This document shows positions 29,249-38,388 of a stretch of DNA of 64,000 nucleotides, one piece after another (positions within the stretch are counted from its first letter, which is position 1; the number at the start of each line of letters is the position of its first letter). The DNA is taken from the NCBI RefSeq assembly GCF_012952295.1, contig NZ_JABBCH010000005.1, positions 1 to 64,000 of the forward strand. Direction: 5' to 3'. Source of the stretch: Crystallibacter degradans. Its GTDB lineage: Bacteria > Actinomycetota > Actinomycetes > Actinomycetales > Micrococcaceae. The translations under genes were made by a program, and so were the position numbers. The notes beneath the pieces are model-generated. The model made no database searches. It had not been told where the DNA came from and saw only the letters and a list, made by a program, of their open reading frames with translations.

Positions 29249-29635
29249 ATGAGCAACGTTCCAGCAGACCTTCACTACACCGCCGAACACGAGTGGGTGA
29301 CCGCTGCCGGCACCGAGGGAGTTGTCCGTATCGGCATCACGGATTTTGCCCAGGACGCACTGGGTGACGTCGTCTACGTGCAGATCCCGGAAACCGGAAC
29401 CACGATCACCGCCAACGACGTTGTGGGCGAGGTCGAGTCCACGAAGAGCGTCAGCGACATCTATGCACCGGTCACCGGCGAAGTAGTGGCTTCCAATGAT
29501 GCGCTCGAATCGGATCCGGCCCTGATCAACTCCGATCCCTACGGTGAAGGTTGGCTGATGGAAATACGCCTCGCTGATGCCTCGGCAACCGAATCGTTGC
29601 TCAGTGCTTCGGAGTACGAACAGCAGGTAGGCTAG
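29249..29635 (+). CDS. gcvH: Glycine cleavage system H protein
   Basis: The 128-residue protein carries lipoic acid and shuttles the aminomethyl group between the P, T and L proteins. The lipoylated residue is Lys66 in GEVESTKSVSDIYAP. The genes for P and T proteins are not nearby. AAGAGAGG lies before the ATG. It heads gcvH, garA, ftsR-type MerR, nuclease, MerR, the same order as Rv1826-Rv1830. The link between glycine and 2-oxoglutarate metabolism may explain the pairing with garA. Confidence 0.95.
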   Translation: MSNVPADLHYTAEHEWVTAAGTEGVVRIGITDFAQDALGDVVYVQIPETGTTITANDVVGEVESTKSVSDIYAPVTGEVVASNDALESDPALINSDPYGEGWLMEIRLADASATESLLSASEYEQQVG

Positions 29636-29715
29636 AGCTACCGGTACCGTAGTTTTTTGAACGGTCAACCGGTCACTGACCGGTTGACCGCTATTTTTGC
29701 AGGGGAGGACGTTTA

Positions 29716-30198
29716 ATGGTGGGCGAAGAGCACAACGCAAGAGGCACCGGACATGACCATGGTGCTTCGGAGGCTTCTGCCGAGACCACTTCCATCAGTC
29801 TGCCCCCGCAGGCAAAGACTTACCTGCCGAAGCCGCAGCTGACCACGGAAGAGGAAGCTGCGGTATTGGCGCTGCCGGCCGGTTCGGCCCTGCTGATCGC
29901 TCATAGCGGCCCCAACCACGGCGCCCGCTTCCTGCTCGATCAGGATGTGACTACCGCTGGCCGGCACCCGGAAGCGGACATCTTTCTCGACGACGTAACC
30001 GTATCCCGCAAGCATGTCGAGTTCCGCCGCACGGGTGAAGGATTCACCGTGGTGGACTCCGGCAGCCTGAACGGCACATACGTCAACAACGACCGCGTCG
30101 ACAGCTTGGCGCTGCGGACCGGTAACGAGGTGCAGATCGGAAAATTCCGGTTGACCTACTATGCCGGCAGCGGGGCCGCTGGAAAGGTCCAGGACTAG
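29716..30198 (+). CDS. garA: FHA-domain metabolic regulator GarA/OdhI
   Basis: The 160-residue protein has an N-terminal phosphorylation motif ETTS (Thr24/Thr25) and a C-terminal FHA domain with GRHPEADIFLDDVTVSRKH and GSLNGTYVNN. Members of this family inhibit 2-oxoglutarate dehydrogenase and affect glutamate enzymes, and lose activity when PknB/PknG phosphorylate the threonine motif. AGGGGAGG precedes the ATG. Its place between gcvH and the MerR gene is conserved across actinobacteria. Confidence 0.92.
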   Translation: MVGEEHNARGTGHDHGASEASAETTSISLPPQAKTYLPKPQLTTEEEAAVLALPAGSALLIAHSGPNHGARFLLDQDVTTAGRHPEADIFLDDVTVSRKHVEFRRTGEGFTVVDSGSLNGTYVNNDRVDSLALRTGNEVQIGKFRLTYYAGSGAAGKVQD

Positions 30199-30201
30199 GC
30201 G

Positions 30202-30951
30202 GTGCCCGCATCGCAACCCATACGGCGTCCGCTCGGCACCGGCAGGGACACGTTCCGCAGCAGCGTCCTCAACATCGGGGAAGTGCTGCAGGAACTGAAT
30301 GCGGAATTTCCCCAGATCAGCGCCTCCAAAATCAGGTTCCTGGAAGAAAAGGGCCTCATTTCCCCGCAACGGACGCCGGCGGGATACCGCAAGTACACGA
30401 GCCAGGATGTGGAGCGTCTACGCTTCGTACTGGCTCTGCAGCGGGACCAGTACCTCCCGCTCAAGGTCATCAAAGACTATGTTGACGCGATCGACCGGGG
30501 GGAGCGGCCCGAGGCGCTGCCTGGCGGCATGTCGCTGACCCCGCGCATGGTTTCCGGCCGGCTGGCCGAAGAGCTCAACGGGCGGGCGCGGTCCCTGACC
30601 CTGGCCGAGCTGCGGGATGCGGCCGGTGCCTCGACGGCATTGGTCCAGGAATTGGTCAGCTTCGGACTCATCCAGGCGACGGATTCCCGTTATGACGAGC
30701 ACGCACTTAAGGTCGTCAAGGCCTGCGTGCAGCTCGAAGCCCACGGCATAGAGCCGCGGCACCTGAGGCCCTTTCGGACTGCCGCGGACCGCGAACTCGG
30801 TCTCGTGGAGCGTGCCGTGGCTCCCATCTCGTCGCGGCGGGACGTGGCTTCCAAAGCTCGTGCAGCCGAAACCGCCAAGGAAATCAGCGATCTTTGCCTG
30901 AACCTGCACAGCGCTTTGGTCAATGGACATATCGCGCGAATGGACCGCTGA
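30202..30951 (+). CDS. ftsR: MerR family regulator, FtsR type (Rv1828)
   Basis: The 249-residue protein has an N-terminal MerR winged helix (LNIGEVLQELNAEFPQISASKIRFLEEKGLI in part, then TPAGYRKYTSQDVERL). A dimer helix and C-terminal domain without metal-binding cysteines follow. Position after garA identifies it as the Rv1828/FtsR group; in Corynebacterium FtsR activates ftsZ. The GTG start is 3 bases after the garA stop. Targets here are not known. Confidence 0.85.
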   Translation: MPASQPIRRPLGTGRDTFRSSVLNIGEVLQELNAEFPQISASKIRFLEEKGLISPQRTPAGYRKYTSQDVERLRFVLALQRDQYLPLKVIKDYVDAIDRGERPEALPGGMSLTPRMVSGRLAEELNGRARSLTLAELRDAAGASTALVQELVSFGLIQATDSRYDEHALKVVKACVQLEAHGIEPRHLRPFRTAADRELGLVERAVAPISSRRDVASKARAAETAKEISDLCLNLHSALVNGHIARMDR

Positions 30952-30962
30952 TCGGAGGAGCC

Positions 30963-31469
30963 ATGCTCGAAGTCGAGGTTGTCGGGGTGCGGATTGAACT
31001 TCCCTCCAACCAGCCGCTGGTCCTGCTCAAGGAAACCGAGGGCGAACGCCACATCCCGATCTGGATCGGCGCTCCCGAGGCCAGCGCCATAGCTTTTGCC
31101 CAGCAAGGCATCAAGCCTCCGCGCCCCATGACGCACGATCTGCTGTGCAGCGTTGTCCAGGAGCTCGACAGGACGATCACCGAGGTACGCCTCGTTTCCG
31201 TTCAGGACACCGTCTTCTACGCTGAGCTGGTGTTCGACGGCGGCAAAACCGTCAGTTCCAGGGCGTCGGATGCCATCGCTGTGGCCCTGCGTGTTCCCTG
31301 CCCGATCTACTGCGCGGAAGAAGTCATGGAAGAAGCCGGCGTACAAATTGCCGAAGCCTCCGAGGAGGAAGAAGGCGAAGCCGGACCCGCAGAGGAAAAT
31401 GCTGAATCGCAGCTGCGCGAGTTCCGTGAGTTCCTGGCCGACGTCGAGCCGGAGGATTTCGAGAAATAG
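30963..31469 (+). CDS. DUF151 bifunctional nuclease family protein
   Basis: The 168-residue protein has the DUF151 core (LLKETEGERHIPIWIGAPEASAIAFA, in part) and RPMTHDLLCSVVQEL. The family is named for dual DNase/RNase activity in some members. An acidic C-terminal tail follows. CGGAGGAG lies before the ATG. It sits 11 bases after the FtsR-type gene and matches Rv1829. Confidence 0.88.
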   Translation: MLEVEVVGVRIELPSNQPLVLLKETEGERHIPIWIGAPEASAIAFAQQGIKPPRPMTHDLLCSVVQELDRTITEVRLVSVQDTVFYAELVFDGGKTVSSRASDAIAVALRVPCPIYCAEEVMEEAGVQIAEASEEEEGEAGPAEENAESQLREFREFLADVEPEDFEK

Positions 31470-31608
31470 TGCCGAGGGTGCAACGGCAACGATGCGGAAT
31501 TGCGCGATCCCAGCCGACACGCCGAAGCCAAAAAAGCCAGCGTCTTTGACCGAAGCGCCCAGCCGTTCTAACGTCGAAGCATACAGTTCCCATTGCATGG
31601 CCGGATAA

Positions 31609-31637
31609 CTCAGGGCAGACTTAGAGCAAACCCTGAG
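31609..31637. promoter_or_regulatory. Inverted repeat upstream of MerR gene
   Basis: CTCAGGG (31609-31615) and CCCTGAG (31631-31637) are exact complements 15 bases apart, ending 53 bases before the MerR start. It may be an autoregulatory MerR operator. Confidence 0.4.
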
Positions 31638-31690
31638 AGTGTTGGCGGTGCCGACTTCCCCCTAGGGAACTTTCGACAAGGAGGGTTCAC

Positions 31691-32281
31691 GTGAGTCCTA
31701 AAGGTGATGCGGGCGAGTTGTCGCACGCCGTAACGCCGGGTGCCGCGATTCCCGCTAGTGCACAAGGTTTGCTGTTCACCGAGGACCTGCCGGTTCTGGA
31801 TGAAGACGCCGGTTACCGTGGCCCTACGGCCTGCAAAGCCGCAGGAATCACATACCGGCAGCTGGACTACTGGGCCCGCACCGGTTTGGTGGAGCCGGCC
31901 GTACGCGGGGCTTCAGGCTCCGGCTCGCAGCGGCTCTACAGCTTCCGGGACATTCTGGTCCTGAAGGTAGTCAAGCGTCTGCTGGACACCGGCGTTTCGT
32001 TGCAACAGATCCGTACCGCAGTGGAACACCTGCGGGAGCGCGGGGTGGAGGACCTGGCCCAAATCACGCTGATGAGTGATGGCGCAAGCGTGTACGAATG
32101 CACGTCTGCGGACGAGGTTATAGATCTGGTGCAGGGCGGCCAGGGTGTGTTCGGCATCGCGGTCGGACGCGTTTGGCGCGAAGTCGAAGGCAGTCTCGCC
32201 GAACTGCCCAGCGAACACGTTACAGAACAAGATTTCCCCGAGGATGAACTGAGCCGACGCCGGGTCCGCAAGATCAGTTAG
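31691..32281 (+). CDS. MerR family regulator (Rv1830 type)
   Basis: The 196-residue protein has a MerR helix-turn-helix (GPTACKAAGITYRQLDYWARTGLV, in part) and the following wing region SGSQRLYSFRDILVLKVVKRLLD. The C-terminal part is acidic and lacks cysteine ligands. The GTG start has AAGGAGG 6 bases upstream. It closes the conserved gcvH-garA-MerR block, after a 221-base gap that probably contains its own promoter. A role in growth or division control is inferred from mycobacterial homologs. Confidence 0.87.
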   Translation: MSPKGDAGELSHAVTPGAAIPASAQGLLFTEDLPVLDEDAGYRGPTACKAAGITYRQLDYWARTGLVEPAVRGASGSGSQRLYSFRDILVLKVVKRLLDTGVSLQQIRTAVEHLRERGVEDLAQITLMSDGASVYECTSADEVIDLVQGGQGVFGIAVGRVWREVEGSLAELPSEHVTEQDFPEDELSRRRVRKIS

Positions 32282-32328
32282 CGCCGGCAATCCGGGGCGG
32301 CACGCGCACGTCGTGCTCGAAAGACAAC

Positions 32329-32362
32329 GAAAGAAGGGCACCCATCCGGGTGCCCTTCTTTC
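32329..32362. terminator. Bidirectional terminator between MerR and ParA-like genes
   Basis: A perfect 15-bp stem (GAAAGAAGGGCACCC at 32329-32343, its complement at 32348-32362) with loop ATCC. It has A-rich and T-rich flanks and lies between converging genes. Confidence 0.92.
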
Positions 32363-32383
32363 ATAATCTTCGGGAGGAGCCGG

Positions 32384-33223
32384 TCAGCTGGGAGTCCGGC
32401 GCAGGACGCGATTGCGCATACGGCCGGAGTCCGTCAGGTTCTTCAGCAGCTCGTCGAAGAGGCCCGCGGCCTGGCGCGCCGATTCCCCGGGCCAGTGGTG
32501 GATGGCGTGTGCGGCACCTTGGATCTGCTGCCAGTTGGCCTGCTCGGCGATGGTAGGAGCCAGGAGCAGCTCGCCGAACATGGACTTCATCTCTGCCAGA
32601 CGGAACGTGTGTTCGTTGGAACCGGAGCGTACGCGGTTGGCGACGACTCCCGCCGTTGTGAGGTTTGGCGCGTATTCATCGCGGAACAATTCAATGGCCC
32701 GCATGGTGCGTTCCGTTCCGGCAACGGAGAAGAGGCTCGGTTCGGCAACCAGCAGCACACGGTTGCTTGCCGTCCATGCCATGCGGGTGAGGCCGTTGAG
32801 GGAGGGCGGGCAGTCGATGAGTACCAGCGAGTAACCTTCAACCCGGGAGAGGACCGTGGAGAGCCGGCGCAGGTCCCGGCGGCCGAGGTCGGGCCGGTCA
32901 TAAATCCCGGTGAATGCAGAGCCGACGGCGACGTCGAGGACACGCCGGCCCACAGAATTCTCCCCGTTGGCAGCAGCGGTGGCGACCCAGCCGCTGGGGG
33001 CAACGTTCGCCGCCAGATCCGCCCGGCGCGCGTTTTTCAGCAGGCGGCCGATATCCGTCTGGCGCGAAGGCCGGACGCCGAGACCAGTGGTCGCGTCGGC
33101 GTGCGGATCCAGATCTACGACCAGTGTGGGAATTCCTGCCGCCAGTGCCGCGGATGCCAGGCCCAAAGTAACTGACGTTTTTCCGACGCCGCCCTTGAGA
33201 CTACTGATGCTCACTACTTGCAC
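32384..33223 (-). CDS. Orphan ParA-like MinD/Soj ATPase
   Basis: The 279-residue protein has the deviant Walker A SSLKGGVGKTSVTLGLA, VVDLDPHADAT and LVLIDCPPSLNGL. It belongs to the ParA/MinD group, but no ParB or parS-like site lies nearby, so its cargo is unknown. It is divergent from pyruvate carboxylase with 305 bases between. The GTG start has no clear Shine-Dalgarno. It is distinct in sequence from the parA heading the scpAB operon. Confidence 0.82.
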   Translation of the reverse strand: MQVVSISSLKGGVGKTSVTLGLASAALAAGIPTLVVDLDPHADATTGLGVRPSRQTDIGRLLKNARRADLAANVAPSGWVATAAANGENSVGRRVLDVAVGSAFTGIYDRPDLGRRDLRRLSTVLSRVEGYSLVLIDCPPSLNGLTRMAWTASNRVLLVAEPSLFSVAGTERTMRAIELFRDEYAPNLTTAGVVANRVRSGSNEHTFRLAEMKSMFGELLLAPTIAEQANWQQIQGAAHAIHHWPGESARQAAGLFDELLKNLTDSGRMRNRVLRRTPS

Positions 33224-33528
33224 GTGTTAAACCAATACCTAACATGTCTTGTCATGACGGCTGCCCGCTGCTGGTGAACCAGTCGGGACCGGCCGAGAAC
33301 CAAAAATCCCTCCACCATCATATGTTGCCTGCCCGTCGATAAATGATTCCGACCTCTTTCCCGCCTGTCGGCCCCGCCGGCTGTGGTCCGGGTACGCCGG
33401 GTTCCCGCTATCATTACGTTCCAAGTGGTTGCATTTCGTGATGTGCGCAACACTGGCTTGCCATGCGCAATAGCAGTACTTGAGACTTGCACCACAACCC
33501 CAACCGATCGCAATGACGCAGGAGCGAC
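33224..33528. other. Divergent intergenic region, orphan parA / pyc
   Basis: No gene is seen. A TATCAT hexamer at 33409-33414 could be a -10 box for pyc, giving a leader of over 100 bases. Two TGCGCAA copies, at 33444-33450 and 33464-33470, are exactly 20 bp apart. CAGGAGCGAC at the right end is the pyc ribosome binding site. Confidence 0.4.
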
Positions 33529-36500
33529 ATGTTCTCAAAAATCCTGGTGGCCAACCGTGGTGAAATCGCCATCCGTGCCTTCCGCGCTGCCTATGAGCTG
33601 GGCGCAAAGACCGTGGCTGTTTTCCCTCACGAGGACCGGAATTCGATCCACCGCCAGAAGGCCGATGAGGCATATCTGATCGGCCAGCAGGGACACCCGG
33701 TACGGGCGTACCTCGACGTCAACGAGATTATCCGTGTTGCTAAGGAATCCGGCTGCGACGCCATCTACCCCGGCTACGGCTTCCTGTCCGAGAATCCGGA
33801 TCTGGCCCGTGCAGCCGCCGGGGCTGGAATTACCTTCGTGGGCCCGCAGGCTAACGTCCTCGAGCTTGCCGGCCACAAGGTGCATGCCTTGGACGCTGCC
33901 CGCAAGGCCGGGATTCCGGTGTTGAAATCCTCTGCTCCGACTGCCGACAAAGATCAGCTGCTTGCAGCGGCCGATGAAATCGGCTTCCCCATCTTCGTCA
34001 AGGCGGTCGCCGGCGGCGGCGGCCGTGGCATGCGCCGTGTGGACACCCGTGAGGCACTGCCTGAGGCTCTCTCGGCCGCCATGCGCGAGGCTGACACGGC
34101 CTTCGGCGATGCGACGATGTTCCTGGAACAGGCTGTGCTGCGCCCCCGGCACATTGAGGTCCAGATCCTCGCCGACGGCGAGGGCAACGTCATGCACTTG
34201 TTCGAGCGGGACTGCTCGCTGCAGCGCCGCCACCAGAAGGTTGTGGAGATCGCTCCGGCGCCGAACCTGGACGAGAACATCCGCCAGGCTCTCTACCGGG
34301 ATGCGGTTAAGTTCGCGGAGGCGCTGAACTACACCAATGCAGGTACGGTCGAGTTCCTCGTGGACACGGTGGGCGAGCGTGCGGGCCAGCATGTGTTTAT
34401 CGAGATGAACCCGCGCATCCAGGTTGAGCACACCGTTACGGAAGAAATTACGGATGTGGACCTGGTCCAGGCGCAACTGCGCATTGCCTCCGGCGAGACG
34501 CTCGCGGACATCGGTTTGAGCCAGGATACGGTGATGATCAGGGGCGCCGCGCTGCAGTCCCGCATCACCACGGAAGACCCCTCGAACGGCTTCAGGCCCG
34601 ACGTCGGAAAAATCACCGGTTACCGCTCTGCGGGTGGCGCCGGTGTACGGCTCGATGGCGGCACTGTCTATGCGGGTGCCGAAATCAGTCCCCACTTCGA
34701 CTCCATGCTGGTCAAGCTGACTTGCCGCGGCCGCGACTACGCCACGGCTGTCGCCCGCGCGCGCCGGGCACTGGCAGAGTTCCGCATCCGCGGCGTCTCC
34801 ACTAACATTCCGTTCCTGCAGGCCGTCCTCGATGATCCGGAGTTCATTGCCGGGAATGTTGCCACTTCCTTTATCGACGAACGTCCGGAGTTGCTCCAGG
34901 CGCGTGTCTCCGCCGACCGCGGAACGAAGCTGCTGACCTGGCTGGCTGATGTGACGGTCAACCAGCCCAATGGTGCTCTGACGGCGAAGACCGCCCCGGT
35001 GGACAAGCTTCCCCAGGTCGCGCGCGAAGCGCTCGAATCCACCGCCGCCCTGCCGGTGATTCCGGCGAAGGGAACCCGGCAGTCGCTCCAAGAACTCGGG
35101 CCGGAGAAGTTCGCCGCGGCGCTACGCGCGCAGCAGGCTGTCGCGGTCACCGACACCACCTTCCGCGACGCCCACCAATCGCTGCTGGCTACCCGCGTGC
35201 GCACCAGGGACCTGGTCACTGCAGGTCCGGCCATTTCCACCCTGACTCCACAGCTGTTCTCCGTGGAGGCCTGGGGTGGCGCGACGTACGACGTGGCCCT
35301 GCGCTTCCTCGGCGAGGACCCGTGGGAACGGCTGGCCGCCCTGCGCAAGGCTATCCCGAACATCTGCCTGCAGATGCTGCTACGCGGACGCAACACCGTG
35401 GGCTACACGCCTTACCCGGAGGAAGTCACCACTGCCTTCGTGAAGGAAGCAGCAGCAACCGGCATCGACATTTTCAGGATCTTTGATGCCCTGAACGATG
35501 TCTCGCAGATGGAACCGGCCATCCGCGCCGTACGCGAGACGGGGACCGTTGTGGCGGAGGTGGCCCTCTGCTACACCGGAGACCTGATGGACCCGGCGGA
35601 GGACCTCTACACACTTGATTACTACCTGGACCTGGCTCAGCGCATTGTCGACGCCGGCGCGCACATCCTCGCGATTAAGGACATGGCCGGCTTGCTGCGT
35701 CCTGCGGCAGCCCGGAAACTGGTGGCTGCGCTGCGCGAGCGTTTTGATCTGCCTGTTCACCTGCACACGCACGATACGGCAGGCGGCCAACTGGCAACCC
35801 TGCTTGCGGCGGTGGACGCGGGCGTGGACGCCGTCGATGTTGCCAGCGCAGCCATGGCCGGCACCACCAGCCAGCCCTCGGCTTCCGCACTGGTCGCCGC
35901 CTTGGCGCATACGGAGCGCGACACCGGTCTGGACCTTGCGGCCGTAGGCTCGCTCGAGCCGTACTGGGAAGCGGTCCGACGCGTGTACGCACCCTTCGAG
36001 TCCGGGCTGCCCGGCCCCACCGGCCGGGTTTACCAGCACGAGATTCCGGGCGGACAGCTTTCCAATCTGCGCCAGCAGGCAATCGCTCTTGGGCTGGGCG
36101 AGCAGTTCGAAGACATTGAGGACATGTACTCGGCGGCAGACCGGCTCCTCGGCCGCCTGGTTAAGGTCACTCCGTCTTCGAAAGTCGTGGGTGACCTGGC
36201 TCTCCAGCTCGTGGGCTCCGGTGTGGACCCAGCCGATTTCGCCGAGAATCCGCAGAATTACGACATCCCGGACTCTGTCATCGGGTTCCTCTCCGGCGAA
36301 CTCGGCGATCCTCCCGGCGGCTGGCCTGAACCCTTCCGAACGAAGGCACTGCAGGGCCGGAAGGTCAAGGTCCGCGACGTCGAAATCAGTGCCGAGGACT
36401 CGGCCGCGCTCCAGGCCGATGCCGCCACCCGGCGCAGCACTTTGAACCGGCTGCTCTTCGCCGGTCCCACAAAGGACTTCGAAACGACCCGCGAGACATA

Positions 36501-36954
36501 CGGTGACGTGTCTGTGCTCGATACCCGCGACTATCTCTACGGACTGCAACGCGGCACCGAGCATGTTATGGAATTGGAGAAGGGCGTCCGGCTCATCGCT
36601 ACGCTCGGTGCAATTTCCGAGCCCGATGAGAAGGGCATGCGGACGGTTCACTGCACGCTCAATGGCCAGCAGCGCAACGTGGCTGTGCGGGACAGAAGCG
36701 TTGAATCCCAGGCCAAGGTTGCTGAAAAGGCGGATCCGAACGTTCCTGGCCAGGTTGCGGCCCCCTTCGCCGGTGCCGTGACGGTGACGGCCAAGGTCGG
36801 CGACAGCATCGCGGCGGGCGATACCATTGCCACCATCGAAGCCATGAAGATGGAAGCAGGAATCACCAGCCCCGTTGGCGGAACGGTGAAGCGGCTGGCG
36901 ATCTCCTCCGTGGAGCAGGTCCAGGGCGGTGACCTGCTGCTCGTCATTGAGTAG
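33529..36954 (+). CDS. pyc: Pyruvate carboxylase
   Basis: The 1141-residue single-chain enzyme makes oxaloacetate from pyruvate and bicarbonate. Domains in order are biotin carboxylase (about 1-450, with KAVAGGGGRGMR and FIEMNPRIQVEHTVTEE), carboxyltransferase (about 530-800, starting TDTTFRDAHQSLLATRVR), the PYC-linker region, and a C-terminal biotinyl domain with Lys1107 in EAMKMEAG. Length is typical of the alpha4 form. It supplies oxaloacetate, also the co-substrate of the methylcitrate cycle encoded in this window. AGGAG precedes the ATG. Confidence 0.97.
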   Translation: MFSKILVANRGEIAIRAFRAAYELGAKTVAVFPHEDRNSIHRQKADEAYLIGQQGHPVRAYLDVNEIIRVAKESGCDAIYPGYGFLSENPDLARAAAGAGITFVGPQANVLELAGHKVHALDAARKAGIPVLKSSAPTADKDQLLAAADEIGFPIFVKAVAGGGGRGMRRVDTREALPEALSAAMREADTAFGDATMFLEQAVLRPRHIEVQILADGEGNVMHLFERDCSLQRRHQKVVEIAPAPNLDENIRQALYRDAVKFAEALNYTNAGTVEFLVDTVGERAGQHVFIEMNPRIQVEHTVTEEITDVDLVQAQLRIASGETLADIGLSQDTVMIRGAALQSRITTEDPSNGFRPDVGKITGYRSAGGAGVRLDGGTVYAGAEISPHFDSMLVKLTCRGRDYATAVARARRALAEFRIRGVSTNIPFLQAVLDDPEFIAGNVATSFIDERPELLQARVSADRGTKLLTWLADVTVNQPNGALTAKTAPVDKLPQVAREALESTAALPVIPAKGTRQSLQELGPEKFAAALRAQQAVAVTDTTFRDAHQSLLATRVRTRDLVTAGPAISTLTPQLFSVEAWGGATYDVALRFLGEDPWERLAALRKAIPNICLQMLLRGRNTVGYTPYPEEVTTAFVKEAAATGIDIFRIFDALNDVSQMEPAIRAVRETGTVVAEVALCYTGDLMDPAEDLYTLDYYLDLAQRIVDAGAHILAIKDMAGLLRPAAARKLVAALRERFDLPVHLHTHDTAGGQLATLLAAVDAGVDAVDVASAAMAGTTSQPSASALVAALAHTERDTGLDLAAVGSLEPYWEAVRRVYAPFESGLPGPTGRVYQHEIPGGQLSNLRQQAIALGLGEQFEDIEDMYSAADRLLGRLVKVTPSSKVVGDLALQLVGSGVDPADFAENPQNYDIPDSVIGFLSGELGDPPGGWPEPFRTKALQGRKVKVRDVEISAEDSAALQADAATRRSTLNRLLFAGPTKDFETTRETYGDVSVLDTRDYLYGLQRGTEHVMELEKGVRLIATLGAISEPDEKGMRTVHCTLNGQQRNVAVRDRSVESQAKVAEKADPNVPGQVAAPFAGAVTVTAKVGDSIAAGDTIATIEAMKMEAGITSPVGGTVKRLAISSVEQVQGGDLLLVIE

Positions 36955-36958
36955 CGGC

Positions 36959-36964
36959 TAAACT
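36959..36964 (+). promoter_or_regulatory. Putative -10 box for leaderless mtr
   Basis: TAAACT lies 8 bases before the GTG at 36973. There is no Shine-Dalgarno. The box begins 5 bases after the pyc stop. Confidence 0.45.
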
Positions 36965-36972
36965 GGTTGTCC

Positions 36973-38388
36973 GTGACTTACTTCGATTTGGCCATCATCG
37001 GCTCCGGTTCCGGCAACTCCCTGATAACTCCCTACTGGGACGACAAAAAGGTGGCCATAATCGACGGCGGGACGTTCGGCGGAACGTGCCTGAATGTCGG
37101 TTGCATTCCGACCAAGATGTTCGTCTACCCGGCGCAGCTGGCTTCCGCAGCCAAGGAAGCGGCTGCGCTGGGGGTGGACATGGCGGTCAAGGACGTGCGT
37201 TGGCAAGAGGTCCGGGACCGTGTCTTCGGCCGGATCGATGCCATCTCCGAAGGCGGGCGACGCTATCGTGACGAGGAACTGGACAATGTCACGCTATATC
37301 CCGAATACGCGAAGTTCACCGGCCCGAAAACTTTGGTGACGGCAAGCGGCCAGAGCATTGAGGCCGAGCGGATCGTTATCGCCGCCGGTTCGCGTGCCCA
37401 CCTGCCGGATGTTCCCGGAATCGATCTGCCGCAAGTACACACCTCCGACACGGTCATGCGGATCGATGAGCTGCCAGGACGGGTGCTCATCGTCGGCGGC
37501 GGTTTCATCGCTGCCGAGTTCGCGGCAGTTTTCTCCGGCTTTGGTTGCGAAGTAACGCAAATTAACCGGTCGGCTCCCTTGCTGAAGTCCGAGGACAGGA
37601 TCGTTTCGGAGCGCTTCACCGCCGCGGCTGCTGCCCAATGGAATTTGAAACTCGGCTGGACGCTTTCGCGAATCGAAGAGACTGATTCAGGCGTGCGGGC
37701 CACCCTCGCCGGCACTGACGGCGGCGAAGCTGTTGTGGACGCTGACATCGTCCTGGTGGCGACCGGAAGGCTGACGAATGCCGATTCTCTGGATGTTGAG
37801 GCTGCCGGTTTCGACTTGGAACAAGACGGTCGGCTTGCTGTTGATGAATTCCAGCGCGTGCTCGCCGGCGGCAGTCCAGCCGACGGCATCTGGGCCTTGG
37901 GGGATGTCAGCAGCCCCTACCAACTCAAGCACGTGGCCAACCATGAAGCACGGGTGGTTACGCACAACCTTGAGCACCCCGATGACCTGCGCCGCAGCGA
38001 CCACCGGTTTGTGCCGTCTGCGGTCTTTACCCGTCCGCAGATTGCCAGCGTGGGCCTAACTGAGGAACAGGCGCGGCATGATGCCGAGGTGAGCGGCGCC
38101 CAGATTGTCACGGTCATTCAGGAGTATGGAACCACGGCTTACGGGTGGGCGATGGAAGACTCAACGGGGTTTGTAAAGCTCATTGCCGACAAGGCCACAG
38201 GGCACCTGCTCGGCGCCCACATCATGGGCCACGAGGCCTCTATCCTGATTCAGCCCCTGATACAGGCGATGTCCTTCGGCTTGGACACGTACACCATGGC
38301 GAGCGCGCAGTACTGGATCCACCCGGCCTTGACCGAAGTTGTTGAAAATGCCCTGCTGGCGCTGGGAACGGACGCACCGTCCACCTAG
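36973..38388 (+). CDS. mtr: Mycothione reductase
   Basis: The 471-residue flavoprotein reduces mycothiol disulfide with NADPH. It has the FAD motif LAIIGSGSGNSL, the redox pair Cys-x4-Cys in GGTCLNVGCIPTK, the NAD(P) fold VLIVGGGFIAAEFA and a dimerisation domain ending near the C-terminal His in YWIHPALTEVVENALL. The GSGSGN signature and absence of lipoamide dehydrogenase hallmarks favour mycothione reductase. A TTG at 36967 is an alternative start; GTG 36973 fits the leaderless promoter. Mycothiol is specific to actinobacteria. Confidence 0.88.
   Translation: MTYFDLAIIGSGSGNSLITPYWDDKKVAIIDGGTFGGTCLNVGCIPTKMFVYPAQLASAAKEAAALGVDMAVKDVRWQEVRDRVFGRIDAISEGGRRYRDEELDNVTLYPEYAKFTGPKTLVTASGQSIEAERIVIAAGSRAHLPDVPGIDLPQVHTSDTVMRIDELPGRVLIVGGGFIAAEFAAVFSGFGCEVTQINRSAPLLKSEDRIVSERFTAAAAAQWNLKLGWTLSRIEETDSGVRATLAGTDGGEAVVDADIVLVATGRLTNADSLDVEAAGFDLEQDGRLAVDEFQRVLAGGSPADGIWALGDVSSPYQLKHVANHEARVVTHNLEHPDDLRRSDHRFVPSAVFTRPQIASVGLTEEQARHDAEVSGAQIVTVIQEYGTTAYGWAMEDSTGFVKLIADKATGHLLGAHIMGHEASILIQPLIQAMSFGLDTYTMASAQYWIHPALTEVVENALLALGTDAPST

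Noticed and set aside
33535-35091. 518-codon antisense open frame over pyruvate carboxylase
   Set aside because: The sense strand is a full-length, well-conserved enzyme. The antisense product shows no domain.
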